From: Caulobacter sp.
Lineage (GTDB): Bacteria > Pseudomonadota > Alphaproteobacteria > Caulobacterales > Caulobacteraceae
Assembly (NCBI GenBank): GCA_030652755.1
Contig: JAUSPV010000097.1
Location: 1 to 64,000, forward strand
Length of the DNA stretch: 64,000 nucleotides
Direction: 5' to 3'
Positions within the stretch are counted from its first letter, which is position 1. Every line of letters starts with the position of its first letter. Of the stretch, positions 1 to 8,015 are shown in pieces. Below the pieces are notes generated by a model. That model saw nothing but the letters and a program-made list of their open reading frames with translations. It was not told the DNA's origin and ran no database searches. Both the position numbers and the translations under genes were made by a program.

Positions 1-348
<348 letters not shown>

Positions 349-1539
349 ATGTTGAACACGCCCTCGGACCTGGCCGCGCCGGAGTTCCAGCTTCTCGCGG
401 CGTGCGCCCGATGGCCTGCGTCGGCGGCGAGGCGTGAGGCGGTGACGGCGGCGGTCAACCTTCCGCTGTTCGACTGGGCCAAGGTGCTGCAGGCCGTGCG
501 ACGCCATCGCATAGCGGGACTGCTGCGCCATGGCCTGGCCGACGCCAGCATCGCCGTGCCGGACGAAATCGCCCAGGAGCTCGGCCGTCGGGTGCTCACC
601 GACACGCACCACAATCTGCTGATCGTCGGCAGGGCCACCCGGCTGGTCGGCCTCCTCAAGCGGGAGGGCATCGCGCCGGTGGTGCTGAAGGGCCCGCCGC
701 TGATGGCCCAGGCCTACGGCGACCTGACCGTTCGCGCGAGCCATGACCTCGATCTGCTGGTCCCCGTGAAGGACATCCGACGCGCGATCGCGATCTGTGA
801 AGCGGCGGAATACAAGCGGATCCTGCCGCCGCCGAACCTGCCCGACCACGCGATGGAACACTGGCTGGAACTCTGCAAGGACGTCATCTTCCGCGACGAC
901 GTCGGCGTCACGCTGGAGCTTCACCACCGTCCGACGGTGAGCAGGAGCCTGTCCGATCAGCTGAACCTTTCCGGCGGCGTCACCGAAGTGGCCGTGGCGT
1001 CGAGCGCGAGCTTGCCCACGCCACCGCTGGACGCGCTCTACCCCTACCTCTGTATCCACGGCGCTCTCTGCGCCTGGTTCAGGCTGAAGTGGATCGCCGA
1101 TGTGGCCGCGCTTACCGCCGGCCTCTCGGATGATGAGCTGGTCGCCCTGCACAACGAGGCCGCCGCCAGGGGAGCGGCCCGCGCCTCCGCCCAGGCGCTG
1201 CTGCTCATCCAGGCGCTGTTCGGAAGGACGTTGCCCGCGCGGATCCGACCGGACCGCAAGTCGGTGCGGCTCGCGAACTTCGCGTTGCAGGTCATGAGCG
1301 ACCCACTGGAACCTCACCAGCGACGCTGGCGACCGGCCCGGATCCAGCTCGGCCAGCTGCTGCTGACGGAAGACTGGACGTTCCGCCGCGAGGCCGTGAC
1401 AGCATGGTTGATGGACTGGCCGACGGCCTTTCGGATCGGGCTGCCACGGCCGCTGCGGTTCCTCTATCCTCTGATGCGGGCGCCGGCCTGGCTTGTTCGT
1501 CGCGTGCTGCGCCCGATCGCTGGCCCGGCGGACCATTAG
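349..1539 (+). CDS. nucleotidyltransferase family protein (PF14907-like)
   Basis: The 396-residue product looks like the uncharacterised nucleotidyltransferase family NTP_transf_5. The signature is at about residues 105-140: a KGPPL glycine/lysine motif, then an acidic HDLDLLV segment, matching the KG...R...DIDLLV pattern that would bind metal and nucleotide. The remainder is helical with many Arg/Ala residues. Members sit in exopolysaccharide clusters and in some lasso-peptide and other RiPP clusters; the substrate is generally unknown. The gene stands alone between the contig edge and an unrelated catabolic operon, so its partners are probably off the window. The ATG is the first in frame, without a strong ribosome site. 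I am sure of the family and not of the role. Confidence 0.75.
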   Translation: MLNTPSDLAAPEFQLLAACARWPASAARREAVTAAVNLPLFDWAKVLQAVRRHRIAGLLRHGLADASIAVPDEIAQELGRRVLTDTHHNLLIVGRATRLVGLLKREGIAPVVLKGPPLMAQAYGDLTVRASHDLDLLVPVKDIRRAIAICEAAEYKRILPPPNLPDHAMEHWLELCKDVIFRDDVGVTLELHHRPTVSRSLSDQLNLSGGVTEVAVASSASLPTPPLDALYPYLCIHGALCAWFRLKWIADVAALTAGLSDDELVALHNEAAARGAARASAQALLLIQALFGRTLPARIRPDRKSVRLANFALQVMSDPLEPHQRRWRPARIQLGQLLLTEDWTFRREAVTAWLMDWPTAFRIGLPRPLRFLYPLMRAPAWLVRRVLRPIAGPADH

Positions 1540-1754
1540 GCGTCTGGACGCCCTGCGACTGCGCCTGCGCTCCAGCCTTGATCGGCGACCAGAACCTGTC
1601 CCTGACTTCAGGAGGTTGCCGCAGCGAGGTCCACCGGCGGTCGGCTGGCGCTCATCCGGCTCGATCATCTCACATATTGACGTTTTCGTCCGCTCGGCGC
1701 GAGCGATCGATCACGAGCGGCGGGGATCACCCCCTGTCATAGCTTGAGCCGGCA

Positions 1755-1783
1755 TTGCGCGACGAGACCCGCCATGCTATATC
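1755..1783 (+). promoter_or_regulatory. candidate sigma70 promoter of the aromatic catabolic operon
   Basis: TTGCGC (1755-1760), a 17-nt spacer and TATATC (1778-1783) lie in a relatively AT-rich patch just upstream of the dioxygenase gene. Transcription would start near 1790, leaving a leader of only about 20 nt before ATG 1812. No clear ribosome site precedes that ATG. The rest of the 1540-1799 gap shows no gene or repeat that I can support. Confidence 0.4.
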
Positions 1784-1811
1784 GGACTAAATCGTCAAAT
1801 TGTTGGCCGCC

Positions 1812-2738
1812 ATGAACCCCATCAAGATCGAAGATGTCGCCCACGTGCGCTTCCAGGCGCCGGACCTGGCGGAGATGCGCAACTTCCTCGAGGACTTCGG
1901 CCTCGTCATCGTCGAGGCCTGCTCCCACCGTCTGGTCGCGCGCGGCGACGGCCCGGCGCCTGCCGTCCACATCACGGAGCTGGGCGACCCGGGCTTAGTG
2001 GCGCTCGGCCTGCGCGCGGCGTCGCTCGACGACCTGGAGGCGCTGGCGTCGCGGGAGGGTGTAGCCACCGAACCCCTGGACCTGCCAGGCGGCGGGCGGC
2101 GCCTCCTGCTCGCGGATCCCGACGGGCACACCATCGAGGTCGTCGCCGGGCAGGCGCCCGCCGATCCGCTGCCCGCTCCGGGCGCGCAGCCCTGGAACTC
2201 GATCCACGGACGCGAGCGGCTGCGTCAGCCCAAGCGCGTGACCGGCGGGCCGTCCCATGTGGTTCGGTTGGGCCATGTGGTGCTGAACGTGTCGGACTTC
2301 CGCACCTCCGAGCGCTGGTACAAGGACCGCTTCGGTTTCATCACCTCTGACGAGATCCAGCTTACGCCGGAGATCGCCCTGGGCGCATTCCTGCGCTGCG
2401 ACCGGGGCAGCACGCCGACCGACCACCACACCCTGTTCCTGGCGCAGAGCCCCAAGGGGCCAGGGTTCAACCACGCAGCCTTCGAGGTTGCGGACCTGGA
2501 CGATCTGATGCTGGGCCATCAGCGCCTGAAGGAGGCCGGCCGCCACGCCGAGTGGGGCGTCGGACGCCACATCCTGGGCAGCCAGGTCTTCGACTACTGG
2601 CGCGACCCCTGGGGCCACACCCTGGAACACTGGACCGACGGCGATCTCTTCACGGCGGCCGACGGCTCCAACGTCGCCACCTTGCAGGACCTGATGGGTG
2701 TCCAATGGGGCCCGTCCGCACCCCCGACCATGGCCTGA
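1812..2738 (+). CDS. VOC-family extradiol (catechol-type) dioxygenase
   Basis: The protein has two vicinal-oxygen-chelate modules, at about residues 6-115 and 150-280, as in type I extradiol ring-cleavage dioxygenases. The C-terminal module carries the 2-His-1-carboxylate iron ligands: His in GHVVL (about 155), His in FNHAAF (about 221) and Glu in HTLEHW (about 272). The N-terminal module is degenerate, as is usual. Its predicted job is meta cleavage of a catechol-like ring. The ORF track starts at TTG 1800; I prefer ATG 1812, which begins MNPIKIEDVAHV. It is the first gene of an operon with an FAA hydrolase and an MhpA-like hydroxylase, which fits ring hydroxylation, cleavage and hydrolysis. 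The exact substrate cannot be read from the sequence. Confidence 0.82.
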   Translation: MNPIKIEDVAHVRFQAPDLAEMRNFLEDFGLVIVEACSHRLVARGDGPAPAVHITELGDPGLVALGLRAASLDDLEALASREGVATEPLDLPGGGRRLLLADPDGHTIEVVAGQAPADPLPAPGAQPWNSIHGRERLRQPKRVTGGPSHVVRLGHVVLNVSDFRTSERWYKDRFGFITSDEIQLTPEIALGAFLRCDRGSTPTDHHTLFLAQSPKGPGFNHAAFEVADLDDLMLGHQRLKEAGRHAEWGVGRHILGSQVFDYWRDPWGHTLEHWTDGDLFTAADGSNVATLQDLMGVQWGPSAPPTMA

Positions 2739-2752
2739 TCAGGAGACGACCG

Positions 2753-3601
2753 ATGAAACTCGCGACGTTCAACGCCGGCGCCGGTCCGCGGCCGGGTGTG
2801 GTCGATGGGGACAGGATCGTCCCGCTGCACGCCGGCCTGCCGGCCGACATGATCGGGCTGATCGCCGCCTGGCCGGACGTGGCCGCCGAGGTCGGCGCCA
2901 TCGCGGCCGCCGGCGCCGGCGCCCTGCCGCTCGATCAGGTCCGGCTGCTCGCCCCGATCCGTCGGCCCGGCAAGATCATGGCCATCGGCCTGAACTACGC
3001 CGACCATATCGCCGAGAGCAACATGGGCACGCCCGAGCATCAGGTATGGTTCTCCAAGGCCCCGACCAGCGCCAACGGTCCCCACGACGCCATCCAGATC
3101 CCGAAAGTGTCGCAGACCGTCGACTATGAGGCCGAGCTGGTGGCGGTGATCGGTCGCGGCGGTCGCCATATCAGCCGCGAGGACGCGCCGGGCGCCGTGT
3201 TCGGCTACTGCTGCGGCAACGACGCCACCGAGCGCGCCTGGCAGCACCGTACGCCCCAATGGGTCGTGGGAAAGTCGTTCGACACTCACGCGCCGTTCGG
3301 CCCCTGGATCACCACCCCCGACGAGATCGCCGACCCCCATGCGCTGTCGATCCGCTGCCTGGTCAATGGCGAGGTCCGTCAGGACTCGAACACGCGCCAC
3401 CTCGTCTTCGACATCTGGGACCAGATCGCCCACCTCAGCCAGGCCATGACGCTTGAGCCCGGCGACCTGATCTTCACCGGCACGCCGGGCGGCATCGGCG
3501 CGGCGATGAAGCCCATGCGGTTCCTGAAGGCCGGAGATCGCGTGCGCGTCGAGATCGAGGGGCTCGGCGCCCTCGACAACCCTTGCGAACCGGAGGTCTG
3601 A
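2753..3601 (+). CDS. fumarylacetoacetate hydrolase (FAA hydrolase) family protein
   Basis: This 282-residue protein matches the FAH superfamily, whose members hydrolyse C-C bonds or hydrate/decarboxylate ring-cleavage products. Visible family motifs are GLNYADHIAE, the acidic VDYEAEL metal site, GYCCGNDATERAWQ, GKSFDTHAPFGPW and the terminal TGTPGGIG loop. The track ORF begins 201 nt earlier inside the dioxygenase gene. The true start is ATG 2753, with an AGGAGAC ribosome site at 2741 and the typical MKLATF N-terminus. It lies 14 nt after the dioxygenase and 1 nt before the hydroxylase, so it acts on the ring-cleavage product by context. Hydrolase versus decarboxylase/isomerase activity cannot be decided here. 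Confidence 0.88.
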   Translation: MKLATFNAGAGPRPGVVDGDRIVPLHAGLPADMIGLIAAWPDVAAEVGAIAAAGAGALPLDQVRLLAPIRRPGKIMAIGLNYADHIAESNMGTPEHQVWFSKAPTSANGPHDAIQIPKVSQTVDYEAELVAVIGRGGRHISREDAPGAVFGYCCGNDATERAWQHRTPQWVVGKSFDTHAPFGPWITTPDEIADPHALSIRCLVNGEVRQDSNTRHLVFDIWDQIAHLSQAMTLEPGDLIFTGTPGGIGAAMKPMRFLKAGDRVRVEIEGLGALDNPCEPEV

Positions 3602-3602
3602 C

Positions 3603-5105
3603 ATGAGCAGCGAGGCCTTCGACTGCGACGTTCTCGTCGTCGGCCTGGGACCGGTGGGCGCTGCCGTCGCGGCGTTGCTGGCCAGGCGCGGGATCAAGGT
3701 GATGGCCATCGATCGGGACACCGAAATCTATCCGTTGCCCCGGGCCGTGCATTTCGACCACGAGATCATGCGACTGCTGCAGCACCTGGGCGTCGCGGAG
3801 GCGGTGTCTCGGCATGCGCAGGAAGCGCCGGACTACGAATTCCGCAACAGCGCCGGCCAGCTTCTCGCGCGCCTGCAGCCGGCGCCGAGCACCCCCTCGG
3901 GCTGGGCCAGTGGATACATGTTCCACCAGCCCGGCCTTGAGCGGGCGCTGCGCGACCAGCTGGCGGCGGCCGGGAACGCCGATGTCCAACTGGGCTGGCG
4001 CTTTGAGAGCCTGGCGCAGGACCCGCTTGGCGTCACCGCCACGGTGAGCGGACCGGAGGGCCCGGCCCAGATCCGGGCGCGCTACGTTGTTGGTTGCGAC
4101 GGCGCTTCGAGCGCCGTCCGCGGCATGATCGGCGCCAGTCTGTTCGACTACGCCTTCGATGAACCCTGGCTGGTGGTCGACGCTGTCGTCGAGGCCGGCT
4201 GCCGCCTGCCGGAGGTGAACCTGCAGCTCTGTGATCCCGAGCGGCCGACCACCTGCGTCCTGGGGGGGCCGGGCCGCCACCGCTGGGAGTTCATGCTGCT
4301 GCCGGGCGAAACCCCGGAGGCCATGCTGGCCGATGGCAGGGTCGAAGCCCTGATCGCGCCCTGGGACTGCGGCCCTGTCCGGATCGAGCGCAAGGCGGTG
4401 TACCGTTTCCACGGCCTGGTGGCGAACCGCTGGCGGTCAGGACGCGTGCTGCTGGCCGGAGACGCCGCCCATCAAACGCCGCCTTTCGCCGGCCAGGGCA
4501 TGTGCGCGGGCCTGCGGGACGCCTTCAATCTGGCCTGGAAGCTCGACGCCGTGATTTCGGGCGGCGCCGACGAGAGTCTGCTCGACAGCTACCAGAGCGA
4601 ACGGGAACCCCACGTGCGGGCCTTCATCGAGCTGGCCATCGGCATGGGGCGGGTCGTCTGCACCCAGGACCGCGACGCCGCCGCAGCCCGTGACGCCGAG
4701 ATGCTGAGCCGTATGCAATCCGGCGCGCCCGCGCTGCCGCCCCTGGTTCCGCCCCCTTTCACCGTCGGCTGCCTGTTGCCCGGCAGTCCCGCCGCCGGGA
4801 CCGTGTTCCCGCAGCCGTGTGCCGGCCAGGCTCACCAGCGCTGCCGCATGGACGACGTCCTGGGCGACGCTCCCTGCCTGATCACCCGAAGCGCTGTCAG
4901 CACCGTCGCCACGGACGTCCAGCTCCTGCCGATCGAATCTGAACGGCTGGCTCGCTTCCGCGGGGCTCTGGAAGCCTGGCTTGACGAACACGGAGTGGAG
5001 GCGGTTCTGGTCCGGCCGGACCGCTGCGTCTTCGGCGCGGGCGAGCCGCACGAACTGCTATCGGCCTGGCGGCGCGCGTTGTCGCCGATCACCCGCGCCG
5101 CCTGA
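3603..5105 (+). CDS. FAD-dependent aromatic hydroxylase, MhpA-like
   Basis: The 500-residue protein is a class A flavoprotein monooxygenase (PheA/TfdB/MhpA group) that uses NAD(P)H and O2 to hydroxylate a phenolic ring. It shows the Rossmann FAD motif VVGLGPVGAAVAALLARRG near the N-terminus, the GCDGASSAVR motif near residue 165, and the ribityl-binding GDAAHQTPPFAGQGMCAG near residue 285. The C-terminal thioredoxin-like part (about 390-500) is short. MhpA enzymes make the 2,3-diol that an extradiol dioxygenase cleaves, which matches the upstream gene. The ATG follows the previous stop by a single base. The substrate could be hydroxyphenylpropionate or another phenol. Confidence 0.85.
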   Translation: MSSEAFDCDVLVVGLGPVGAAVAALLARRGIKVMAIDRDTEIYPLPRAVHFDHEIMRLLQHLGVAEAVSRHAQEAPDYEFRNSAGQLLARLQPAPSTPSGWASGYMFHQPGLERALRDQLAAAGNADVQLGWRFESLAQDPLGVTATVSGPEGPAQIRARYVVGCDGASSAVRGMIGASLFDYAFDEPWLVVDAVVEAGCRLPEVNLQLCDPERPTTCVLGGPGRHRWEFMLLPGETPEAMLADGRVEALIAPWDCGPVRIERKAVYRFHGLVANRWRSGRVLLAGDAAHQTPPFAGQGMCAGLRDAFNLAWKLDAVISGGADESLLDSYQSEREPHVRAFIELAIGMGRVVCTQDRDAAAARDAEMLSRMQSGAPALPPLVPPPFTVGCLLPGSPAAGTVFPQPCAGQAHQRCRMDDVLGDAPCLITRSAVSTVATDVQLLPIESERLARFRGALEAWLDEHGVEAVLVRPDRCVFGAGEPHELLSAWRRALSPITRAA

Positions 5106-5122
5106 AGGGAAATGAACTGACC

Positions 5123-5749
5123 ATGCTCCGACTGCACCACGCGCCCCTGGCCTGTTCGCTGGCCAGCCGCTTCGCCCTGGCCGAATCCGGTCTGCCGCAC
5201 GAAGTCGCCTTCGTCCGCACCTGGCGGGACGAGCACAAGACCGACGCCTACCGGCGCATCAATCCGCGCGGCAAGGTGCCGGCTCTGGAGACCGATCATG
5301 GGGTGATCACCGAGTCGACGGCCATCCTGCCGTTCATCGCCGATCTGGCGCCCGACAAGGCGCTGCTTCCGCCGGCCGGGACGTTCGAGCGCGCGCAGGC
5401 CCAGTCCTGGCTTTCATTCCTGTCCAGCACGCTGCATGCCTCGCTGGCGGCGGCGATGTTCCCGGCTCCAGGATGCGACAACGACGTGGCGCGCGAGGCC
5501 GCCATCCAGCGCGCCGCCGCCGCCTTCCAGGAGATCGAGCAGCACCTCGACGGCCGTGATCACCTGCTGGGCGCCTTCAGCGTCTGCGATCTCTACCTGC
5601 TGGTCTTCTCTCTCTGGCGCGTCGGCCCCGGCCTGGCGGGACGGCTGCCACCCCTGCCCAACCTCGACCGGTTTCAGCAGATTCACCTTGCGCGCCCCGG
5701 CCTGGCCGCCATGGTCGGCGAGGAGATGAAGCTGAGATCGGAAGCCTGA
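5123..5749 (+). CDS. glutathione S-transferase-like protein (possible maleylpyruvate/maleylacetoacetate isomerase type)
   Basis: At 208 residues it has normal GST length. The N-terminal thioredoxin fold (about 1-78) ends with NPRGKVPALE and ESTAILPFIADL, the cis-proline and glutathione-binding ES motif. The C-terminal half is an all-helical GST domain. GSTs in ring-cleavage operons often perform glutathione-dependent cis-trans isomerisation before hydrolysis by an FAH protein, so an isomerase role is plausible. That is inference from context. The gene follows the hydroxylase by 17 nt with a GAAGGGAAATGA-type leader. Confidence 0.8.
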   Translation: MLRLHHAPLACSLASRFALAESGLPHEVAFVRTWRDEHKTDAYRRINPRGKVPALETDHGVITESTAILPFIADLAPDKALLPPAGTFERAQAQSWLSFLSSTLHASLAAAMFPAPGCDNDVAREAAIQRAAAAFQEIEQHLDGRDHLLGAFSVCDLYLLVFSLWRVGPGLAGRLPPLPNLDRFQQIHLARPGLAAMVGEEMKLRSEA

Positions 5750-5754
5750 CGCGC

Positions 5755-6423
5755 GTGGCGGAGCCAGACAGACGCAATCCCCGGGTTGAGCGGACGCGCG
5801 CCGCCCTGGTCGCCGCCGGGCGACGGCTATTCAGTGAACGCCCGGTGGATGCGGTGACCGTGGATGACATCGTCCAGGCCGCGGCGGTCGGCAAGGGCAG
5901 CTTCTACAACCACTTTCCCGACCGCGAGGCCCTCGTCCGCGCCGTTTCGGCCCAGATCCGCCTCAGCGTCGAGGGCGCGATCGGGGAGGCCAACGCCGAC
6001 GAGCCCGACCCGGCCCGGCGAGTGGTGCGGGCCGTCTGCTGTTACCTGCGTTACGCCGTCGACGAGCCCGAGCCCGCGAGGGTCCTGGTCCGGGTTCACG
6101 GCGGCCATACGTCCCTGGACGCGCCGCTGAACCGGGGCCTTGTGGAGGACATGGAGCGCGGCCTGGCGTCGGGACGCTTCGCCGTGCCGACGATCGAGGC
6201 CGGGGTGCTGTTCGCCTTCGGCGTCGTCCAGCTCTCCCTGGCGCGGTTGGTCCTGGAGCCGACGCCGAGCCTCGCCGTCAGCCTGGCCCAGCAGATGTGC
6301 GCCCTGTTGCTGCGGGGCCTCGGCCTTCCGCCGGCCGAGGCCGACCTCATCGCGGCCCAGGCAAGCGACGACATCGTGCGCCGGGGCGCCTACGCCACCA
6401 CCCATACCGGAGCCGCCCATTGA
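5755..6423 (+). CDS. TetR/AcrR family transcriptional regulator
   Basis: The 222-residue protein has a TetR N-terminal helix-turn-helix at about residues 10-57 (RTRAALVAAGRRLFSE, VDDIVQAAAVGKGSFYNHF) and a helical ligand-binding C-terminus. It starts at GTG 5755, five bases after the GST stop, and its end overlaps the CoA ligase start by 4 nt. It is therefore embedded in the operon and probably autoregulates it. The inducer is presumably the aromatic substrate or its CoA ester. No obvious operator palindrome is visible at the operon promoter. Confidence 0.88.
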   Translation: MAEPDRRNPRVERTRAALVAAGRRLFSERPVDAVTVDDIVQAAAVGKGSFYNHFPDREALVRAVSAQIRLSVEGAIGEANADEPDPARRVVRAVCCYLRYAVDEPEPARVLVRVHGGHTSLDAPLNRGLVEDMERGLASGRFAVPTIEAGVLFAFGVVQLSLARLVLEPTPSLAVSLAQQMCALLLRGLGLPPAEADLIAAQASDDIVRRGAYATTHTGAAH

Positions 6424-7991
6424 CCCCCCGCCCCCTCACCCCTTTCGAGGGCATGGACATCCGCACGCTCATCGACGAGCAGGCCTCCGAGCGCGGCGAG
6501 CGCCCGTTCCTGGTCTGGGAGCCCTTCGAGGGCGCCGGCCGGACCTGGACCTATGCGGACTTCGCGGAGGCCGTGCGGCGGTTCGCGGCCGGGCTCCACG
6601 TTCGCGGCGTCGCGCCGGGCGACCGGGTGATCGTCCACCTCGACAACTGTCCGGAGTCGGTGATCGCCTGGCTGGGCTGCGCCTACGCCGGCGCGGTGGC
6701 GGTGACGACCAACGCCAAGTCCAGCCAGGACGAGCTCGCCTATTTCGCGGACCACAGCGGCGCGGTGGGCGCCATCACCCAGCCGCGGTTCGCCGATCTG
6801 CTGGCCTCGGCCGCGCCGCAGCTTGCCTGGAGGGTGGTCACCGATACCGACAACGGCGCGCCGCCCGGGCCGGTCGCAGCCGGGTTCGAGCCCTTCACCG
6901 CCCTTGATGGCGATCCGGCCGCGCTGCCGGTGCGACCTCACGATCCCTGGGCGCCCTTCGCCATCCAGTACACCTCGGGCACCACCGCCAGGCCCAAGGC
7001 GGTTCTCTGGACCCACGCCAATGCGCTGTGGGGCGCGCGGCTGTGCGCCCAGCATGAGGATCTCCACGCCGACGACATCCACCTGGTGCACCTGCCGCTG
7101 TTCCACACCAACGCCCAGGCCTACAGCGTCCTGGCCTCCCTGTGGGCCGGCGCGGCGGTCGTGCTGACGCCGCGATTCTCCGCCTCGCGGTTCTGGCCGA
7201 TCTCGCTGAAGCACGGGGCGACCTGGACCTCGATGATTCCGTTCTGCGTCAAGGCGCTGGTCGGGCAGCCGGTCCCGCCACGCCACAGCTACCGCTTCTG
7301 GGGCAACGGCATCTGCGAACCGGCCTGGGACCGGCTGTTCGGCGTCAAGACCATCGGCTGGTGGGGCATGACCGAGACCATCGCGCACGGGATCGTCGGC
7401 TCGGCGCACCGGAAGGACGCGCCGATGTCCATGGGTCGCCCGGCGCCCGGATACGACGTCCACGTCCTCGACGACGCGGGGCGCCCCGTCGGACCGGGCG
7501 AGGTCGGCGACCTGCTGGTCGGCGGGATTCGCGGGCTGTCCCTGTTCCTGGAGTACGCCGGCGATCCGGCGGCGACCGCGGCGGCGTTCCGCGAGGATGG
7601 CCTCTTCATCACCGGCGACCGGATCCGGCGCGGCGAGGACGGCTACCTCTATTTCGCCGATCGCTCCAAGGACATGCTGAAGGTCGGCGGCGAGAACGTC
7701 GCGGCGTCCGAAATCGAGAGGGTGATCGCCGGCGTGCCCGGCGTCTCGGAAGTGGCGGTGGTGGGCATGAAGCACGCCATGCTCGACGAGGCGCCCGCTG
7801 CCTTCGTGGTCCCCCTCCCGGGCCACGAGGACGGGCTGGAGGCGCGGATCGGGGCGGCCTGCGAGGACACCCTCGCGGCCTTCAAGCGACCGCACCTGAT
7901 CCGGATCGTCGATGACCTGCCGCGATCCACGCTGGAAAAAGTCGCCAAGGCCGAACTGCGGGCGCTGCTGGCCGCCGAGTCTCCCGGCTGA
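6420..7991 (+). CDS. AMP-dependent acyl/aryl-CoA ligase
   Basis: This is an ANL-superfamily adenylating enzyme. It has the P-loop-like YTSGTTARPKAV (about 180), the WWGMTE motif (about 315), the TGDR motif and the C-terminal hinge DMLKVGGENVAASEIE with a late catalytic Lys (STLEKVAK). Such ligases activate a carboxylic acid to its CoA thioester through an acyl-AMP. Start choice: TTG 6420 has GGAG about 9 nt upstream and overlaps the TetR stop (TTGA); ATG 6453 (MDIRTL) is the alternative. As last gene of the aromatic operon it may activate an aryl-alkanoic acid or the short acid left after ring cleavage. Confidence 0.85.
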   Translation: MTPRPLTPFEGMDIRTLIDEQASERGERPFLVWEPFEGAGRTWTYADFAEAVRRFAAGLHVRGVAPGDRVIVHLDNCPESVIAWLGCAYAGAVAVTTNAKSSQDELAYFADHSGAVGAITQPRFADLLASAAPQLAWRVVTDTDNGAPPGPVAAGFEPFTALDGDPAALPVRPHDPWAPFAIQYTSGTTARPKAVLWTHANALWGARLCAQHEDLHADDIHLVHLPLFHTNAQAYSVLASLWAGAAVVLTPRFSASRFWPISLKHGATWTSMIPFCVKALVGQPVPPRHSYRFWGNGICEPAWDRLFGVKTIGWWGMTETIAHGIVGSAHRKDAPMSMGRPAPGYDVHVLDDAGRPVGPGEVGDLLVGGIRGLSLFLEYAGDPAATAAAFREDGLFITGDRIRRGEDGYLYFADRSKDMLKVGGENVAASEIERVIAGVPGVSEVAVVGMKHAMLDEAPAAFVVPLPGHEDGLEARIGAACEDTLAAFKRPHLIRIVDDLPRSTLEKVAKAELRALLAAESPG

Positions 7992-8015
7992 CGCGCCGGC
8001 CCTGGCCGCGAGGTC

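Noticed and set aside
1744-1783. TTGAGC as the -35 element of the aromatic operon promoter
   Set aside because: The distance to TATATC is 28 nt, too long; TTGCGC at 1755 gives the normal 17-nt spacing.
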